Shown: piece after piece, positions 8,608 to 17,979 of the stretch | How the letters are laid out: the number at the start of each line of letters is the position of its first letter | How positions within the stretch are numbered: position 1 is the first letter of the stretch | DNA from: Hyphomicrobiales bacterium | GTDB lineage: Bacteria; Pseudomonadota; Alphaproteobacteria; Rhizobiales; Rhizobiaceae | Assembly (NCBI GenBank): GCA_900469475.1 | Contig: UBXG01000012.1 | Span: 1-64,000 of the forward strand | Direction: 5' to 3' | Length of the DNA: 64,000 bases | Notes under the pieces: model-generated | Seen by the model: the letters and a program-made list of their open reading frames with translations, nothing else | The model's database searches: none | Told to the model about the DNA's origin: nothing | Position numbers and translations under genes: made by a program

Positions 8608-10635
8608 TTAGTCCGCGGCGATACGGGGACGGCCCGTAGCGGTCGCCACGAACCGGGCCTCGATCAGCTTGCGACTGCCTTCCACCTCGGGCGCATCCAC
8701 CTGCTCGTCCACCGCAACCACCAGATCCACGGCACCATTTAGCCTTGCCTGCGCCATTGCCGCCTCGATGGCGCGCGAGCGGGCATCGGCGAAGCTCCGA
8801 TCCTCATTGGTGAAGCGTAGACTTTCGCCGGCGCCATTCAGCACATAAATGCCATCCTCCGGCATGGTGACGAAAACGGTGACGCTGGTGCGGACCTGGC
8901 CGACGACTGCACCGACGGCATTGGCCACATCCGAATCGCCGGGAATGGCGTTCTCGGTCGTCAGCATCTCGGCAATGGCGGGATAATAGACCGGAGCGGA
9001 AGCGCCGAGGCCGACAAGCGGCCGATCGAGCGAAATGGCAAAGCGGGCGATCCCCGGCGCGCGGCGAAGAGCGCGATCGATGGAGATGGATTTCGCGGGA
9101 TCCAGATCGGCCACGCCATCTTCAGCAAGGCAGGCGGCGAGAATGACATCGGCCGACTGGCGGGTGAGGCGATCGACGATCTTCTGCGCCAATTCCTCGA
9201 CAGATTCGGCGATGAGACGTCCCGAACCATCCTTCAGCCGCATCGCCAGAGCGAGCCCAAGGCGGGCGGCCTCTGCATTCCACTGGTTTTGCCCGCCGAG
9301 CACGTGCATGGCGTCGGAAGGCGTCAGGCCGCTCAGATGCACGAGGCCTCGCGCGACAAGCCGATCCAAAGTCGCCTTCTGCGACGTCATCGTCAGGAGC
9401 TTGTCGAGCGCCACGGGCACGCTGCCGATTCGATCGAACAACGCCTGCTCCGGGCTGCTGAGGCCGCTTGCCAGATGATCCGGCACGCCGGTGCGCAGCG
9501 CAAAGCGGCCGGCATTGCGGGCGAGATGCGTCGCCCGCAGCTGCTGCTCCAGGACATTCAAGACGGCATCGCCATGCATGTGAGCGGCGAGGCTCAGCGG
9601 CAACAAGCGGCGCGGACCGAGTTCGAAGGCGGCGGCGAGGCCGCGGTCGTTGATCTTCACTTCGGAATCGCCGCCAAGGCCATAAGTGCGCATGGCAACG
9701 GCCTCGACCATGGTGCGATAGCCTCCGACCACGGCGCCATCGGCATCCAGCCGCGGCCTGCCATCCTCCATGACGGCGACATCGGTGGTGGTGCCGCCGA
9801 TGTCGGAAACGACGGCATTGTCGAGGCCGGTGAGATAGCGCGCGCCGACGAGGCTTGCCGCCGGACCCGAGAGGATCGTCTCGATCGGGCGGAGCTTGGC
9901 TTCATCGGCCGAAATCAAGGCGCCATCGCCGCGCACCACCATCATCGGCGCGGCAATGCCGCGCGTCGCCAAAAACCCTTCGCAGGCACCGACGAGACGA
10001 TCGATCATCGAGACGAGGCGCGCATTGAGCAGCGTCGTCAGGGCGCGGCGCGGTCCACCCAATTTGGAAGAGAGTTCATGGCTGCAGGTGACCGGCAGAT
10101 GCGAGATCTCGCGGATGCAATCGCGCACCCTGATTTCATGAGCCGGATTCCGCACGGCGAAATAGCCGGCGACGGCAAAGGACGACACCGACTTCGCCAA
10201 ATCGGGTAACGCATCGCGCAGCGCCGTCAGATCGAGCGTGTTTTCATTGCCGTGAACATTGTGGCCGCCGGGGAGGAACAGCACAGGATCGGAGCCCAAC
10301 GCTTCCGCAAGGCCATCACGCTTGAGATCCTCGGGGCCGAAACCGATCATGATGAGACCGGCCCGGCCGCCCTGCCCTTCGACAAGCGCGTTGGTGGCAA
10401 GCGTCGTCGACAGCGATACGAGGCCGATGGCCGAAACGGGAATATCGGCCTTGGCGATGACGGCATCGACGGCGCCGGCAATGCCGACGGCCAGATCATG
10501 CCGCGTCGTTAGCGATTTCGCCTTGGCGACCACGCCCTCGGTTTCATGGAAGAGAACGGCATCGGTGTAGGTTCCACCCGTATCGATGCCGAGCAGGAAG
10601 TGAGATGTCACGACAATATCCAGCCTTGAATGCAC
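8608..10635 (-). CDS. hydantoinase/oxoprolinase family protein (HyuA-like)
   Basis: ATP-dependent amidohydrolase-like protein of about 675 residues. The N-terminal hydantoinase A motif GIDTGGTYTDAVLF and the central DIGGTTTDVAVM form the sugar-kinase-like ATP site of this superfamily. Only the HyuA-type half is present, without the HyuB subunit, so it may act alone and the substrate (hydantoin, 5-oxoproline, acetone or another) cannot be named. The start is uncertain: 10635 is the longest, while GTG 10611 gives VTSHFLLGIDTGG, closer to family N-termini. It follows the P450 gene on the same strand after a 62-base gap. Confidence 0.85.
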   Translation of the reverse strand: MHSRLDIVVTSHFLLGIDTGGTYTDAVLFHETEGVVAKAKSLTTRHDLAVGIAGAVDAVIAKADIPVSAIGLVSLSTTLATNALVEGQGGRAGLIMIGFGPEDLKRDGLAEALGSDPVLFLPGGHNVHGNENTLDLTALRDALPDLAKSVSSFAVAGYFAVRNPAHEIRVRDCIREISHLPVTCSHELSSKLGGPRRALTTLLNARLVSMIDRLVGACEGFLATRGIAAPMMVVRGDGALISADEAKLRPIETILSGPAASLVGARYLTGLDNAVVSDIGGTTTDVAVMEDGRPRLDADGAVVGGYRTMVEAVAMRTYGLGGDSEVKINDRGLAAAFELGPRRLLPLSLAAHMHGDAVLNVLEQQLRATHLARNAGRFALRTGVPDHLASGLSSPEQALFDRIGSVPVALDKLLTMTSQKATLDRLVARGLVHLSGLTPSDAMHVLGGQNQWNAEAARLGLALAMRLKDGSGRLIAESVEELAQKIVDRLTRQSADVILAACLAEDGVADLDPAKSISIDRALRRAPGIARFAISLDRPLVGLGASAPVYYPAIAEMLTTENAIPGDSDVANAVGAVVGQVRTSVTVFVTMPEDGIYVLNGAGESLRFTNEDRSFADARSRAIEAAMAQARLNGAVDLVVAVDEQVDAPEVEGSRKLIEARFVATATGRPRIAAD

Positions 10636-10697
10636 TGCGATGCCGTTATTGCACCCTTCCGGGCCGGGCCGCTAGCTGGCAAGCGGCAAAAACAGTC

Positions 10698-12092
10698 CTA
10701 TCGTCTCGTCACCCGCATCGGCAACCCGCCGCGCGGCTGCGTCGTGAGCTTCTGCACCGGCCAGGGATCTGTCTCATCAGTCAGGTCGAAGCGGAAGCGA
10801 CGCATCATGACGGCAAGGGCGATGACCGCTTCCTGAAGCGCGAAAGTGGCGCCGATGCAGACGCGCGGACCGGCGCCGAAAGGCAGATACTGGAAGCGGT
10901 TGATCTTGGCCCGGTTCTCGGGAAGAAATCGCTCCGGCATGAAGGCGCGCGGCTTTTCCCAGTAAAGTTCGTGGCGATGCAGCGTCCAGGGCATGATGAG
11001 GACGGTGATTCCCTTCTCCATCGTCACGCGCTCGCCCTTGTCGCTCACCCATTCGTCATCGGCAATCGCAGCGCGATTGATCGACGGTGCCGGCGGATAG
11101 AGGCGCATCGCCTCCTCGAAGGCGGCGCGGACGTTCGGCATCAGGTCGAGCCAGGCGACCGGCTCGGCATCGGTTGCAAGCACCCGGTCGATTTCCTCTT
11201 CCATGGCATCGCGAATATGCGGGCTATTAGCGACGCAATAGAGCGTCCAGGCAAGGGCACGGGCTGTTGTCTCGTGGCCTGCGCCGATGAAAGTGAGGAT
11301 ATTGTCCTCGATCTCCTCCATGGTCAGTCCATCCGGACCGGCCTTTTCGAGCAGCAGCGTCAGAAAATCGTCCGGCGCGCTGGCGCGATCCCGGCGCATC
11401 TTGTCCAGCCGCTGATCCATGGTGGTGCGGACGATTCCGCGGAACTTGTCGAGCACGCGCTGGCCGCCGATGCGGGTGATGCGCGGCACCCAGGCAGGGG
11501 CGCGCAAAAGATCCATCGGATCGACCCGGCCCATGCGATGCAGGAGCTCATTGACCTCATCGGCGAAATGCTCGCCTTCGGTGACGATCTCGCCGGAAAA
11601 CAAGGTCTCCGCCAGGATGGCGAAGGTCAATTCGGTCATGTCGGTGGCAATATCGAACACGGCGCCCTCCGCGCCGATGTCCTCGTATTTCTGCAGATAT
11701 TCCAGGCTTTGGCTGAGCATCTGGCCGGCGAAGCCCTGCGCGTGACGTGGCGTGAACACCGGTGCCACAGCCTTGCGCGAGCGCTTCCAGACCGGCCCTT
11801 CCGCCGTCAGCAGGCCATCGCGCAGGATCGGCCGGAGCACGAGCTGGCGGATATCGGCCATGCGATAATTAGCGGCATTATCGACCAGAACATGCTTGAT
11901 CAGGCCGGGATCGTTGACGATGAGCGTCCGCTCGTTGAAGAACTTCGTCTTGATCCAGGGCAGCGTATAGGAAGGCTCGCCCCAGAGCTCGAGCGGATTG
12001 CGCAGGATGGTCTTGATGATAGTCCACCGCGACGGCGGGATGGTGCGCGGGATCGGCGCCGGCGGGGAGAAGGCTTCCGGAATCATATCCAT
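10698..12092 (-). CDS. cytochrome P450
   Basis: Haem monooxygenase of 464 residues. The I-helix oxygen-activation motif GAGHETTARAL, the K-helix ExxR (EAMRLYP) and the haem-binding loop PFGAGPRVCIG with axial thiolate at about Cys412 are all intact. It has no membrane anchor, so it is likely soluble and fed electrons by a ferredoxin system encoded elsewhere. The substrate cannot be inferred. The sequence style resembles fatty-acid or CYP102/CYP4-like bacterial P450s. Neighbours (a hydantoinase-like gene and a DUF1402 gene) do not suggest a pathway. Confidence 0.93.
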   Translation of the reverse strand: MDMIPEAFSPPAPIPRTIPPSRWTIIKTILRNPLELWGEPSYTLPWIKTKFFNERTLIVNDPGLIKHVLVDNAANYRMADIRQLVLRPILRDGLLTAEGPVWKRSRKAVAPVFTPRHAQGFAGQMLSQSLEYLQKYEDIGAEGAVFDIATDMTELTFAILAETLFSGEIVTEGEHFADEVNELLHRMGRVDPMDLLRAPAWVPRITRIGGQRVLDKFRGIVRTTMDQRLDKMRRDRASAPDDFLTLLLEKAGPDGLTMEEIEDNILTFIGAGHETTARALAWTLYCVANSPHIRDAMEEEIDRVLATDAEPVAWLDLMPNVRAAFEEAMRLYPPAPSINRAAIADDEWVSDKGERVTMEKGITVLIMPWTLHRHELYWEKPRAFMPERFLPENRAKINRFQYLPFGAGPRVCIGATFALQEAVIALAVMMRRFRFDLTDETDPWPVQKLTTQPRGGLPMRVTRR

Positions 12093-12210
12093 GGATCAAC
12101 TCTCCTCGAAACCGGACATTGCTCGAACTAAAGCAGCCGCAGCTGCGCACCCGTTCGATATGGGGAACGCCGCCTGCCAAATCCAGACGATAAAACGTCG
12201 CGCTGAGTGC

Positions 12211-13164
12211 TTACAAAAGCGACTTCAGATCGCTCAGCTTATCATTGATGAGCCAGCCATAGTAATTTTCTTCGGGCCAGACCGGCTGCGAGGAGCCGCG
12301 GTTCTTGGCGGCGAGGGCTGCGGCGCGTTTGCGGGAATTGCCGAGATTGTAGAGCGTCGCGGTGATGCCGGGATTGCCTGATATATCCATGCCGGCGATC
12401 GAGCGGTAGTCATCGATCGACTTGCGGATCGAGGCCGCGACGAAGGCAAGCGACAGGTCCGGGTCCATGATCGCCTTGTAGACGCCGCCGGCATCCTTCT
12501 CGCTGAGCTTCGGGATGCCCGAGGTGCGGCTGACGAGATCCGATAGCTCAAGGGCCGTCAGCGGATTGACCTGGCCGAGGCCGAAAGTCTGACCGGCATA
12601 GAAGGGCTGGAAGAAGACCGCGCTGAAGCGATTGTCGGGATAGGATGTGCCGCCGACGGTCTTGCCGCGGAAGTCATCTTCCCAGACATCCTCACGGCAG
12701 GTCCAGAGGCTGTAGGAATCACTCTTGCCCTTGCAGGCATCGAATTGCGGCCGCGCAACGAAATCATCGACGTTTTCGCCATTATAGGCGAAGCGGAAGC
12801 TCTGGCCGGCATAGGAGGCAGCCTTGACGTAATAGGACTGCAGGCCGTCATAGGCATCGACATTGTAGGTATGCTCGCCGACGAGCGCGCCGATGATGTG
12901 GATGGGCTCGATACCATAGGCCCGCGCTGTCGACTTGATCTTTGCCATCAGCTTCGTATCGGTCGCTAGCAATTCGCGGACTTTCTGATACTTGCGCTCA
13001 AAGCTCGAATTCGTGCCGCGGGTCCGCCGGACCGAAGCGCCGGGAACCGGCGGCTGCTCGGCATTGCGATTGCCCGGGGGCACCGCGGTCGCCGCCTCCG
13101 CATAGGCTGGTATCCAGGAAAGGCTGACAACTGCCAGAAGAAGAGTGATCAGTATCCGTCGCAA
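12211..13164 (-). CDS. DUF1402 family exported protein
   Basis: Protein of about 317 residues, recognised as the DUF1402 family found in Rhizobiales. The N-terminus LRRILITLLLAVVSLSW followed by AEAATA is a clear signal peptide. This favours TTG 13164, which sits six bases after AGGACAG, over the longer ORF from 13248 that would bury the signal behind 28 residues. The body has conserved EHTYN, FGLGQVNPLTAL and TLYNLGNS segments reminiscent of lysozyme/transglycosylase-like folds (GQVNP resembles a goose-lysozyme motif), but catalytic function is inference. It lies downstream of hslU, behind that gene's terminator. Confidence 0.75.
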   Translation of the reverse strand: MRRILITLLLAVVSLSWIPAYAEAATAVPPGNRNAEQPPVPGASVRRTRGTNSSFERKYQKVRELLATDTKLMAKIKSTARAYGIEPIHIIGALVGEHTYNVDAYDGLQSYYVKAASYAGQSFRFAYNGENVDDFVARPQFDACKGKSDSYSLWTCREDVWEDDFRGKTVGGTSYPDNRFSAVFFQPFYAGQTFGLGQVNPLTALELSDLVSRTSGIPKLSEKDAGGVYKAIMDPDLSLAFVAASIRKSIDDYRSIAGMDISGNPGITATLYNLGNSRKRAAALAAKNRGSSQPVWPEENYYGWLINDKLSDLKSLL

Positions 13165-13248
13165 GATGGCTGTCCTGTCGAAGTTTAAACCGATGTTTCC
13201 GTGCGGTTGCCTGACGGATAATCTTGGCCGAATAAAGCCACGCGACAC

Positions 13249-13285
13249 AAAGAAACGGGCCCCTAACTAAAAAGTTAACGGCCCG
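13249..13285 (-). terminator. intrinsic terminator of hslVU
   Basis: On the minus strand CGGGCC (13285-13280) pairs with GGCCCG (13261-13256), with an inner TAACT/AGTTA pair. It is followed by TTTCTTT (13255-13249). It lies 43 bases past the hslU stop. Confidence 0.75.
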
Positions 13286-13327
13286 CTGTCGAGTGTTTAC
13301 TGTCTTAAATCGCTTCTGCCGGCCCGC

Positions 13328-14638
13328 TTACAGAATGAAGCGGGACAGATCGGTGTTGGTGGCGAGGTCACCGACATGCTCGCGGACATAGGCGGCATCG
13401 ATGGTTATCGATACCCCGGCGCGATCCGAGGCGTTGTAGGAGATCTCGTCGAGCACCCGCTCCATGACCGTCTGCAGGCGGCGGGCGCCAATATTCTCGA
13501 CGGTCGAATTCAGATGCACGGCGACATCGGCGAGAGCGTCGATCGCGTCATCCGTGAAGTCGAGCTTCAGGTCTTCCGTTTCCATCAGTGCCTTGTACTG
13601 GCGGATGAGGCTAGCCTGCGGCTCGGTGAGGATGCGGCGGAAATCTTCCTTGGTCAGCGGGCGGAGCTCGACGCGGATCGGCAGGCGGCCCTGCAACTCC
13701 GGCAGAAGATCCGAAGGCTTCGAGACATGGAAGGCACCGGAGGCGATGAAGAGGATATGATCTGTCTTCACCGGACCATACTTGGTCGACACCGTCGTGC
13801 CTTCGACCAGCGGCAGCAGGTCGCGCTGCACGCCTTCGCGGGAGACGCCGGCACCCATGCCGCCATCGCGGGCGGCGATCTTGTCGATCTCGTCGAGGAA
13901 GACGATGCCGTCATTTTCGGCCGATTGCACGGCTTCGCGCTGGATCGCCTCATTGTCGATCAGCTTGTCGGACTCGTCGCGGATCAGCTCCTTGTAGGAA
14001 TCCTTGACCGTCGTGCGCACCTTCTTCGTGCGGCCGCCCATGGCCTTGCCGAACATTTCGGAGAGATTGAGCACGCCGATATTGGCGCCGGGCATGCCGG
14101 GAATTTCGAAGCCGCCGGGCATGCCGGAGCCGGTATCGGCCACCTCGATATCAATTTCCTTGTCGTCAAGCTGGCCGTCGCGCAGCTTCTTGCGGAAGCT
14201 GTCGCGCGTTGCCGGCGAGGCGGTGGCGCCAACCAGCGCATCGAGCACGCGCTCTTCGGCGCTCATATGCGCCTTGGCCTGCACCTCGGCGCGCTTCTTT
14301 TCGCGCACCAGACCGATGCCGACTTCGACGAGATCGCGGACGATCTGCTCGACGTCGCGGCCGACATAGCCGACTTCGGTAAACTTGGTGGCTTCGACCT
14401 TGATGAAGGGGGCGCCGGCAAGCTTGGCAAGGCGGCGGGAGATTTCCGTCTTGCCGACGCCGGTGGGACCGATCATCAAAATGTTCTTGGGCATGACTTC
14501 GTCGCGCAGCTCGGGCTCGAGCTGCTGGCGACGCCAGCGGTTGCGCAGCGCAATCGCCACGGCGCGCTTGGCCTCATGCTGGCCGACAATATAGCGATCG
14601 AGCTCGGAAACGATCTCGCGGGGGGAAAAAGTGGTCAT
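13328..14638 (-). CDS. hslU: ATP-dependent protease ATPase subunit HslU
   Basis: AAA+ unfoldase of the HslUV (ClpYQ) protease, 436 residues. Walker A GPTGVGKT is at about 57-64, Walker B is IVFLDEIDKIA, and the intermediate domain follows. The C-terminal tail ends LSRFIL, the element that inserts into and activates HslV in the family. It is cytoplasmic and contributes to heat-shock proteolysis. It sits 44 bases downstream of hslV in a two-gene operon; some rhizobia carry an extra gene here, and this window does not. Confidence 0.97.
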   Translation of the reverse strand: MTTFSPREIVSELDRYIVGQHEAKRAVAIALRNRWRRQQLEPELRDEVMPKNILMIGPTGVGKTEISRRLAKLAGAPFIKVEATKFTEVGYVGRDVEQIVRDLVEVGIGLVREKKRAEVQAKAHMSAEERVLDALVGATASPATRDSFRKKLRDGQLDDKEIDIEVADTGSGMPGGFEIPGMPGANIGVLNLSEMFGKAMGGRTKKVRTTVKDSYKELIRDESDKLIDNEAIQREAVQSAENDGIVFLDEIDKIAARDGGMGAGVSREGVQRDLLPLVEGTTVSTKYGPVKTDHILFIASGAFHVSKPSDLLPELQGRLPIRVELRPLTKEDFRRILTEPQASLIRQYKALMETEDLKLDFTDDAIDALADVAVHLNSTVENIGARRLQTVMERVLDEISYNASDRAGVSITIDAAYVREHVGDLATNTDLSRFIL

Positions 14639-14682
14639 TTCGTATGTTCCCTATCAGGGCTGGAAACTATCAAGAGAGGAAC

Positions 14683-15213
14683 TTATTGGGCTTCGGCATC
14701 GAGCGTTTCGACAACCACATTGTGGTTCGTGTAGACGCAAATGTCGGCGGCGATATCGAGGGCGCGGCGGGCGACGTCTTCAGCCGATTTGTCGCTATCC
14801 ATCAGCGCACGTGCAGCAGCGAGGGCGAAATTGCCGCCGGAGCCGATTGCCATGGCGCCGTGTTCGGGCTCAAGCACATCGCCGTTGCCGGTGATGGCGA
14901 GCGTTATGTTCTTGTCGGCAACCAGCATCATGGCTTCGAGATTGCGCAGATATTTGTCGGTGCGCCAGTCCTTGGCGAGCTCGACGGCGGCGCGCATCAG
15001 TTGGCCGGGATATTGTTCGAGCTTCTTTTCAAGCCGTTCGAGCAGCGTGAAGGCATCGGCAGTCGCACCTGCGAAACCGGCGATGACATCGCCCTTGCCG
15101 ATACGGCGAACCTTGCGCGCATTGCCCTTCATTACGGTCTGGCCAAGGCTCACCTGGCCATCGCCAGCCATCACGACCTTGCCGTCCTTGCGAATAGTCA
15201 CGATTGTCGTCAT
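14683..15213 (-). CDS. hslV: ATP-dependent protease proteolytic subunit HslV
   Basis: Proteasome-beta-like peptidase of 176 residues. Removal of Met1 exposes the catalytic N-terminal Thr (MTTIVTIRKDG). The GDGQVSLGQTVMK segment and the GSGGNFALAAARAL segment near residue 120 are family signatures. It forms double hexamer rings capped by HslU. The only upstream residue choice is this ATG. A weak heat-shock-type promoter is seen at 15286-15314. Confidence 0.97.
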   Translation of the reverse strand: MTTIVTIRKDGKVVMAGDGQVSLGQTVMKGNARKVRRIGKGDVIAGFAGATADAFTLLERLEKKLEQYPGQLMRAAVELAKDWRTDKYLRNLEAMMLVADKNITLAITGNGDVLEPEHGAMAIGSGGNFALAAARALMDSDKSAEDVARRALDIAADICVYTNHNVVVETLDAEAQ

Positions 15214-15285
15214 TTAACACCTGTTTGCCCCCGTTTCGGCGGGCTTTCTGCCGGGCCGCTTATCGGCCCCGTCAGCACCTATGTA

Positions 15286-15314
15286 AGAGGGGTTTTGGCG
15301 ATTGCAAATGGCAA
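15286..15314 (-). promoter_or_regulatory. possible RpoH-type promoter of hslVU
   Basis: On the minus strand TTGCCA (15314-15309), 17 bases, then CCCTCT (15291-15286). It matches the rhizobial heat-shock pattern (CTTGAA, about 17 bases, CCATAT) only partly (CC-T-T at -10). The position 70-100 bases before hslV and the heat-shock role of the operon are the main support. Confidence 0.3.
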
Positions 15315-15426
15315 CCGCGCCCGAATAATGGAGGCAAGCCGGCTAAACGCGTAAGGCCCTTGCGTAACTTCTGGATATTTCCCGATACGCCTGATAAGGA
15401 ACGGCCGTATTCCGATGGAGCAGCCC

Positions 15427-16035
15427 ATGGCAGAGACCGCAGCGAGCCGCACGGCAAGCGTTTCCCGCAAGACCAACGAGACCTCGGTCTCCGTTTCCGT
15501 CAACATCGACGGCAGCGGCAAATCGACGATTTCGACGGGTGTCGGCTTCTTCGACCATATGCTGGAACAGCTGTCGCGACATTCGCTGATCGACATGGAG
15601 ATCGACACCAAGGGCGACTTGCATGTCGACGATCATCATGCCGTCGAGGATACCGGCATCGCGATCGGCCAGGCGATTGCCAAGGCGCTGGGCGACCGGC
15701 GCGGCATCACGCGCTACGCTTCGATCGACCTCGCCATGGACGAGACGATGACGAAAGCCGCCGTCGATCTTTCCGGCCGGCCCTTCCTCGTCTGGAACGT
15801 CTCGTTCAGCGCGCCGAAGATCGGCACCTTCGATACCGAACTAGTGCGCGAATTCTTCCAGGCGCTGGCGCAGAATGCCGGCATCACCTTGCATATCCTC
15901 AACCATTATGGCGCCAACAATCACCATATAGCCGAGACATGCTTCAAGGCCGTTGCGCGCGCCTTGCGCACCGCAACCGAGATCGATCCGCGGCAGGCAG
16001 GCCGGGTGCCCTCGACGAAAGGCACGCTCGCCTGA
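15427..16035 (+). CDS. hisB: imidazoleglycerol-phosphate dehydratase
   Basis: Sixth histidine-pathway step, dehydrating imidazole glycerol phosphate to imidazole acetol phosphate. It has 202 residues and is the monofunctional form without the N-terminal phosphatase found in enterics. The metal-binding motifs DDHHAVEDTGI and NHHIAETCFKA are both present. ATG 15427 (MAETAAS) is preferred to ATG 15415 because it matches the usual N-terminus. It is first in hisB-DUF2628-hisH-hisA-hisF-hisE. Confidence 0.97.
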   Translation: MAETAASRTASVSRKTNETSVSVSVNIDGSGKSTISTGVGFFDHMLEQLSRHSLIDMEIDTKGDLHVDDHHAVEDTGIAIGQAIAKALGDRRGITRYASIDLAMDETMTKAAVDLSGRPFLVWNVSFSAPKIGTFDTELVREFFQALAQNAGITLHILNHYGANNHHIAETCFKAVARALRTATEIDPRQAGRVPSTKGTLA

Positions 16036-16059
16036 GCCCCGAACTGGGGAATTGAGGAA

Positions 16060-16557
16060 ATGGCAAGCTATCTGATTTTGACTCCGCCTGGAGCGACGAA
16101 CCGATCCGAAGCATCGGATCGGTATCGCGACGAAACACGATTCATCCGCGACGGCTTTTCATGGACGGCTTTCCTGTTTCCGACGCTCTGGATGCTCTTC
16201 CATCGGCTTTGGCTGCACGCGATCGCCGTCGTTCTGCTGCAGGGTATTGCGCTGGAACTGATGCGTCAGCCGGGCTTTTTCGCCGCGGGTGCAACACTTC
16301 TGCTTGGCGTGCATGTTCTTGCCGCTCTAGAAGGCCCGCATGCGATCAGCGATCGTCTCATCGGCCGCGGCTGGAAGGTTGAAAATCTCGTCTCGGCGCC
16401 TGATCTGGCAACTGCGGAGCAAATCCACTTTTCCGAACTTGAGCAGCAGCCAAACGGGAATATCCGTTCCGAAAATTGGGATATCCCGGTCAAAAACACC
16501 AATACCAGCCGCCCAGGCCCGAGCTTCGGCCTTCCCGGCTATGACGGAGGACGCTGA
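16060..16557 (+). CDS. DUF2628 domain protein within the his operon
   Basis: Protein of 165 residues with the DUF2628 hallmark RDGFSWTAFLFPTLWMLFHRLW near residue 31. This is followed by two or three hydrophobic segments (to about residue 95) and a polar C-terminal tail. It is probably an inner-membrane protein; no function is known for the family. It lies 24 bases after hisB and 2 bases before hisH, so it is co-transcribed with and likely translationally coupled to histidine genes. The arrangement recurs in rhizobia to my knowledge, but a metabolic role is unproven. Confidence 0.85.
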   Translation: MASYLILTPPGATNRSEASDRYRDETRFIRDGFSWTAFLFPTLWMLFHRLWLHAIAVVLLQGIALELMRQPGFFAAGATLLLGVHVLAALEGPHAISDRLIGRGWKVENLVSAPDLATAEQIHFSELEQQPNGNIRSENWDIPVKNTNTSRPGPSFGLPGYDGGR

Positions 16558-16559
16558 CC

Positions 16560-17210
16560 ATGCGAGTCGCGATTATCGACTATGGTTCCGGCAATCTGCG
16601 CTCGGCCACCAAGGCTTTCGAGCGAGCTGCCCGCGAGGCAGGTATCGACGCCGAGATCGACCTGACCGATGACGCCGAGCGCGTTGCCACCGCGGATCGC
16701 ATCGTGCTTCCCGGCGTCGGCGCCTATGCCGATTGCCGGCATGGCCTCGATGCCGTGCCCGGCATGGCAGAAGCCGTCGCCGACGTCGTGGAACACAAGG
16801 CCCGCCCCTTCCTTGGCATCTGCGTCGGCATGCAGCTGATGTCGTCGCGCGGGCTGGAAAAGACGATCACGAAAGGCTTCGGCTGGATCAAGGGTGACGT
16901 CAAGGAAATGACGCCGAGCGATCCCAACCTGAAAATCCCGCAGATCGGCTGGAATACGCTGGATCTCCGCCATCCGCATGCGCTGTTCGACGGCATACCC
17001 ACGGGGCCTGACGGGCTGCACGCCTATTTCGTCCATTCCTATCATCTGGCCGCCGACCACGGCGACGACGTCATCGCGACCACAAGCTATGGCGGCGCGA
17101 TGACCGCCTTCGTCGGCCGCGACAATATGGCCGGCTCGCAGTTCCATCCGGAAAAGAGCCAGAAGCTCGGCCTTGCCCTGATCGCCAATTTCCTGCGCTG
17201 GAAGCCGTAA
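16560..17210 (+). CDS. hisH: imidazole glycerol phosphate synthase glutaminase subunit HisH
   Basis: Class I glutamine amidotransferase of 216 residues that supplies ammonia to HisF. The nucleophile lies in FLGICVGMQ (Cys88), and the His-Glu pair is in SQFHPEKS (His196, Glu198). It starts 2 bases after the DUF2628 stop. Confidence 0.97.
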   Translation: MRVAIIDYGSGNLRSATKAFERAAREAGIDAEIDLTDDAERVATADRIVLPGVGAYADCRHGLDAVPGMAEAVADVVEHKARPFLGICVGMQLMSSRGLEKTITKGFGWIKGDVKEMTPSDPNLKIPQIGWNTLDLRHPHALFDGIPTGPDGLHAYFVHSYHLAADHGDDVIATTSYGGAMTAFVGRDNMAGSQFHPEKSQKLGLALIANFLRWKP

Positions 17211-17235
17211 GGCTCGCGCTTCAAGGACAGACATC

Positions 17236-17979
17236 ATGATTCTTTTTCCTGCTATCGACCTAAAAGACGGCCAATGCGTGCGCCTCAAGCTCGGCGACAT
17301 GGAGCAGGCGACCGTCTACAACCCCGATCCCGGTGCCCAGGCGAAAGCCTTTGAAGACCAGGGCTTCGAATGGCTACATGTCGTCGATCTCAACGGCGCC
17401 TTCGCTGGCGAGACCGTCAACGGCGCCGCCGTCGATGCCATTCTCAAGGCGACGAAGAACCCGGTGCAGCTCGGCGGCGGTATCCGCACGCTCGACCACA
17501 TCGAAAACTGGCTGTCGCGCGGGCTTGCCCGCGTTATCCTCGGCACCGTGGCAGTGCGCGATCCAGCGCTTGTCGTCGAAGCCTGCCGGCGTTATCCGGG
17601 CCATATTGCTGTCGGCATCGATGCCAAGGGCGGCAAGGTGGCGGTTGAGGGCTGGGCCGAAGCCTCCGAACTCGGCGTCATCGAACTCGCCAAAAAATTC
17701 GAAGGTGTCGGCGTTGCCGCGATCATCTACACCGACATCGACCGCGACGGCATTTTGACCGGCATCAACTGGGACTCGACGCTGGAACTGGCCAATGCCG
17801 TTTCCATCCGCGTCATCGCTTCCGGTGGGCTTGCCTCGCTCGACGATATCAAGCGCATGATCCAGCCGGACGCCCGCAAACTGGAAGGTGCGATTTCCGG
17901 CCGCGCGCTTTATGATGGCCGGATCGATCCGAAAGAAGCACTGGCGCTGATCAAGCAGGCCAAGGAGGCAGCGCAATGA
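17236..17979 (+). CDS. hisA: ProFAR isomerase HisA
   Basis: (Beta-alpha)8-barrel isomerase of 247 residues converting ProFAR to PRFAR. FPAIDLKDG carries the first catalytic Asp and YTDIDRDG the second. Phosphate-binding GGGIRT and SGGLASL loops are intact. Its stop overlaps the hisF start by 4 bases (ATGA). Confidence 0.97.
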   Translation: MILFPAIDLKDGQCVRLKLGDMEQATVYNPDPGAQAKAFEDQGFEWLHVVDLNGAFAGETVNGAAVDAILKATKNPVQLGGGIRTLDHIENWLSRGLARVILGTVAVRDPALVVEACRRYPGHIAVGIDAKGGKVAVEGWAEASELGVIELAKKFEGVGVAAIIYTDIDRDGILTGINWDSTLELANAVSIRVIASGGLASLDDIKRMIQPDARKLEGAISGRALYDGRIDPKEALALIKQAKEAAQ

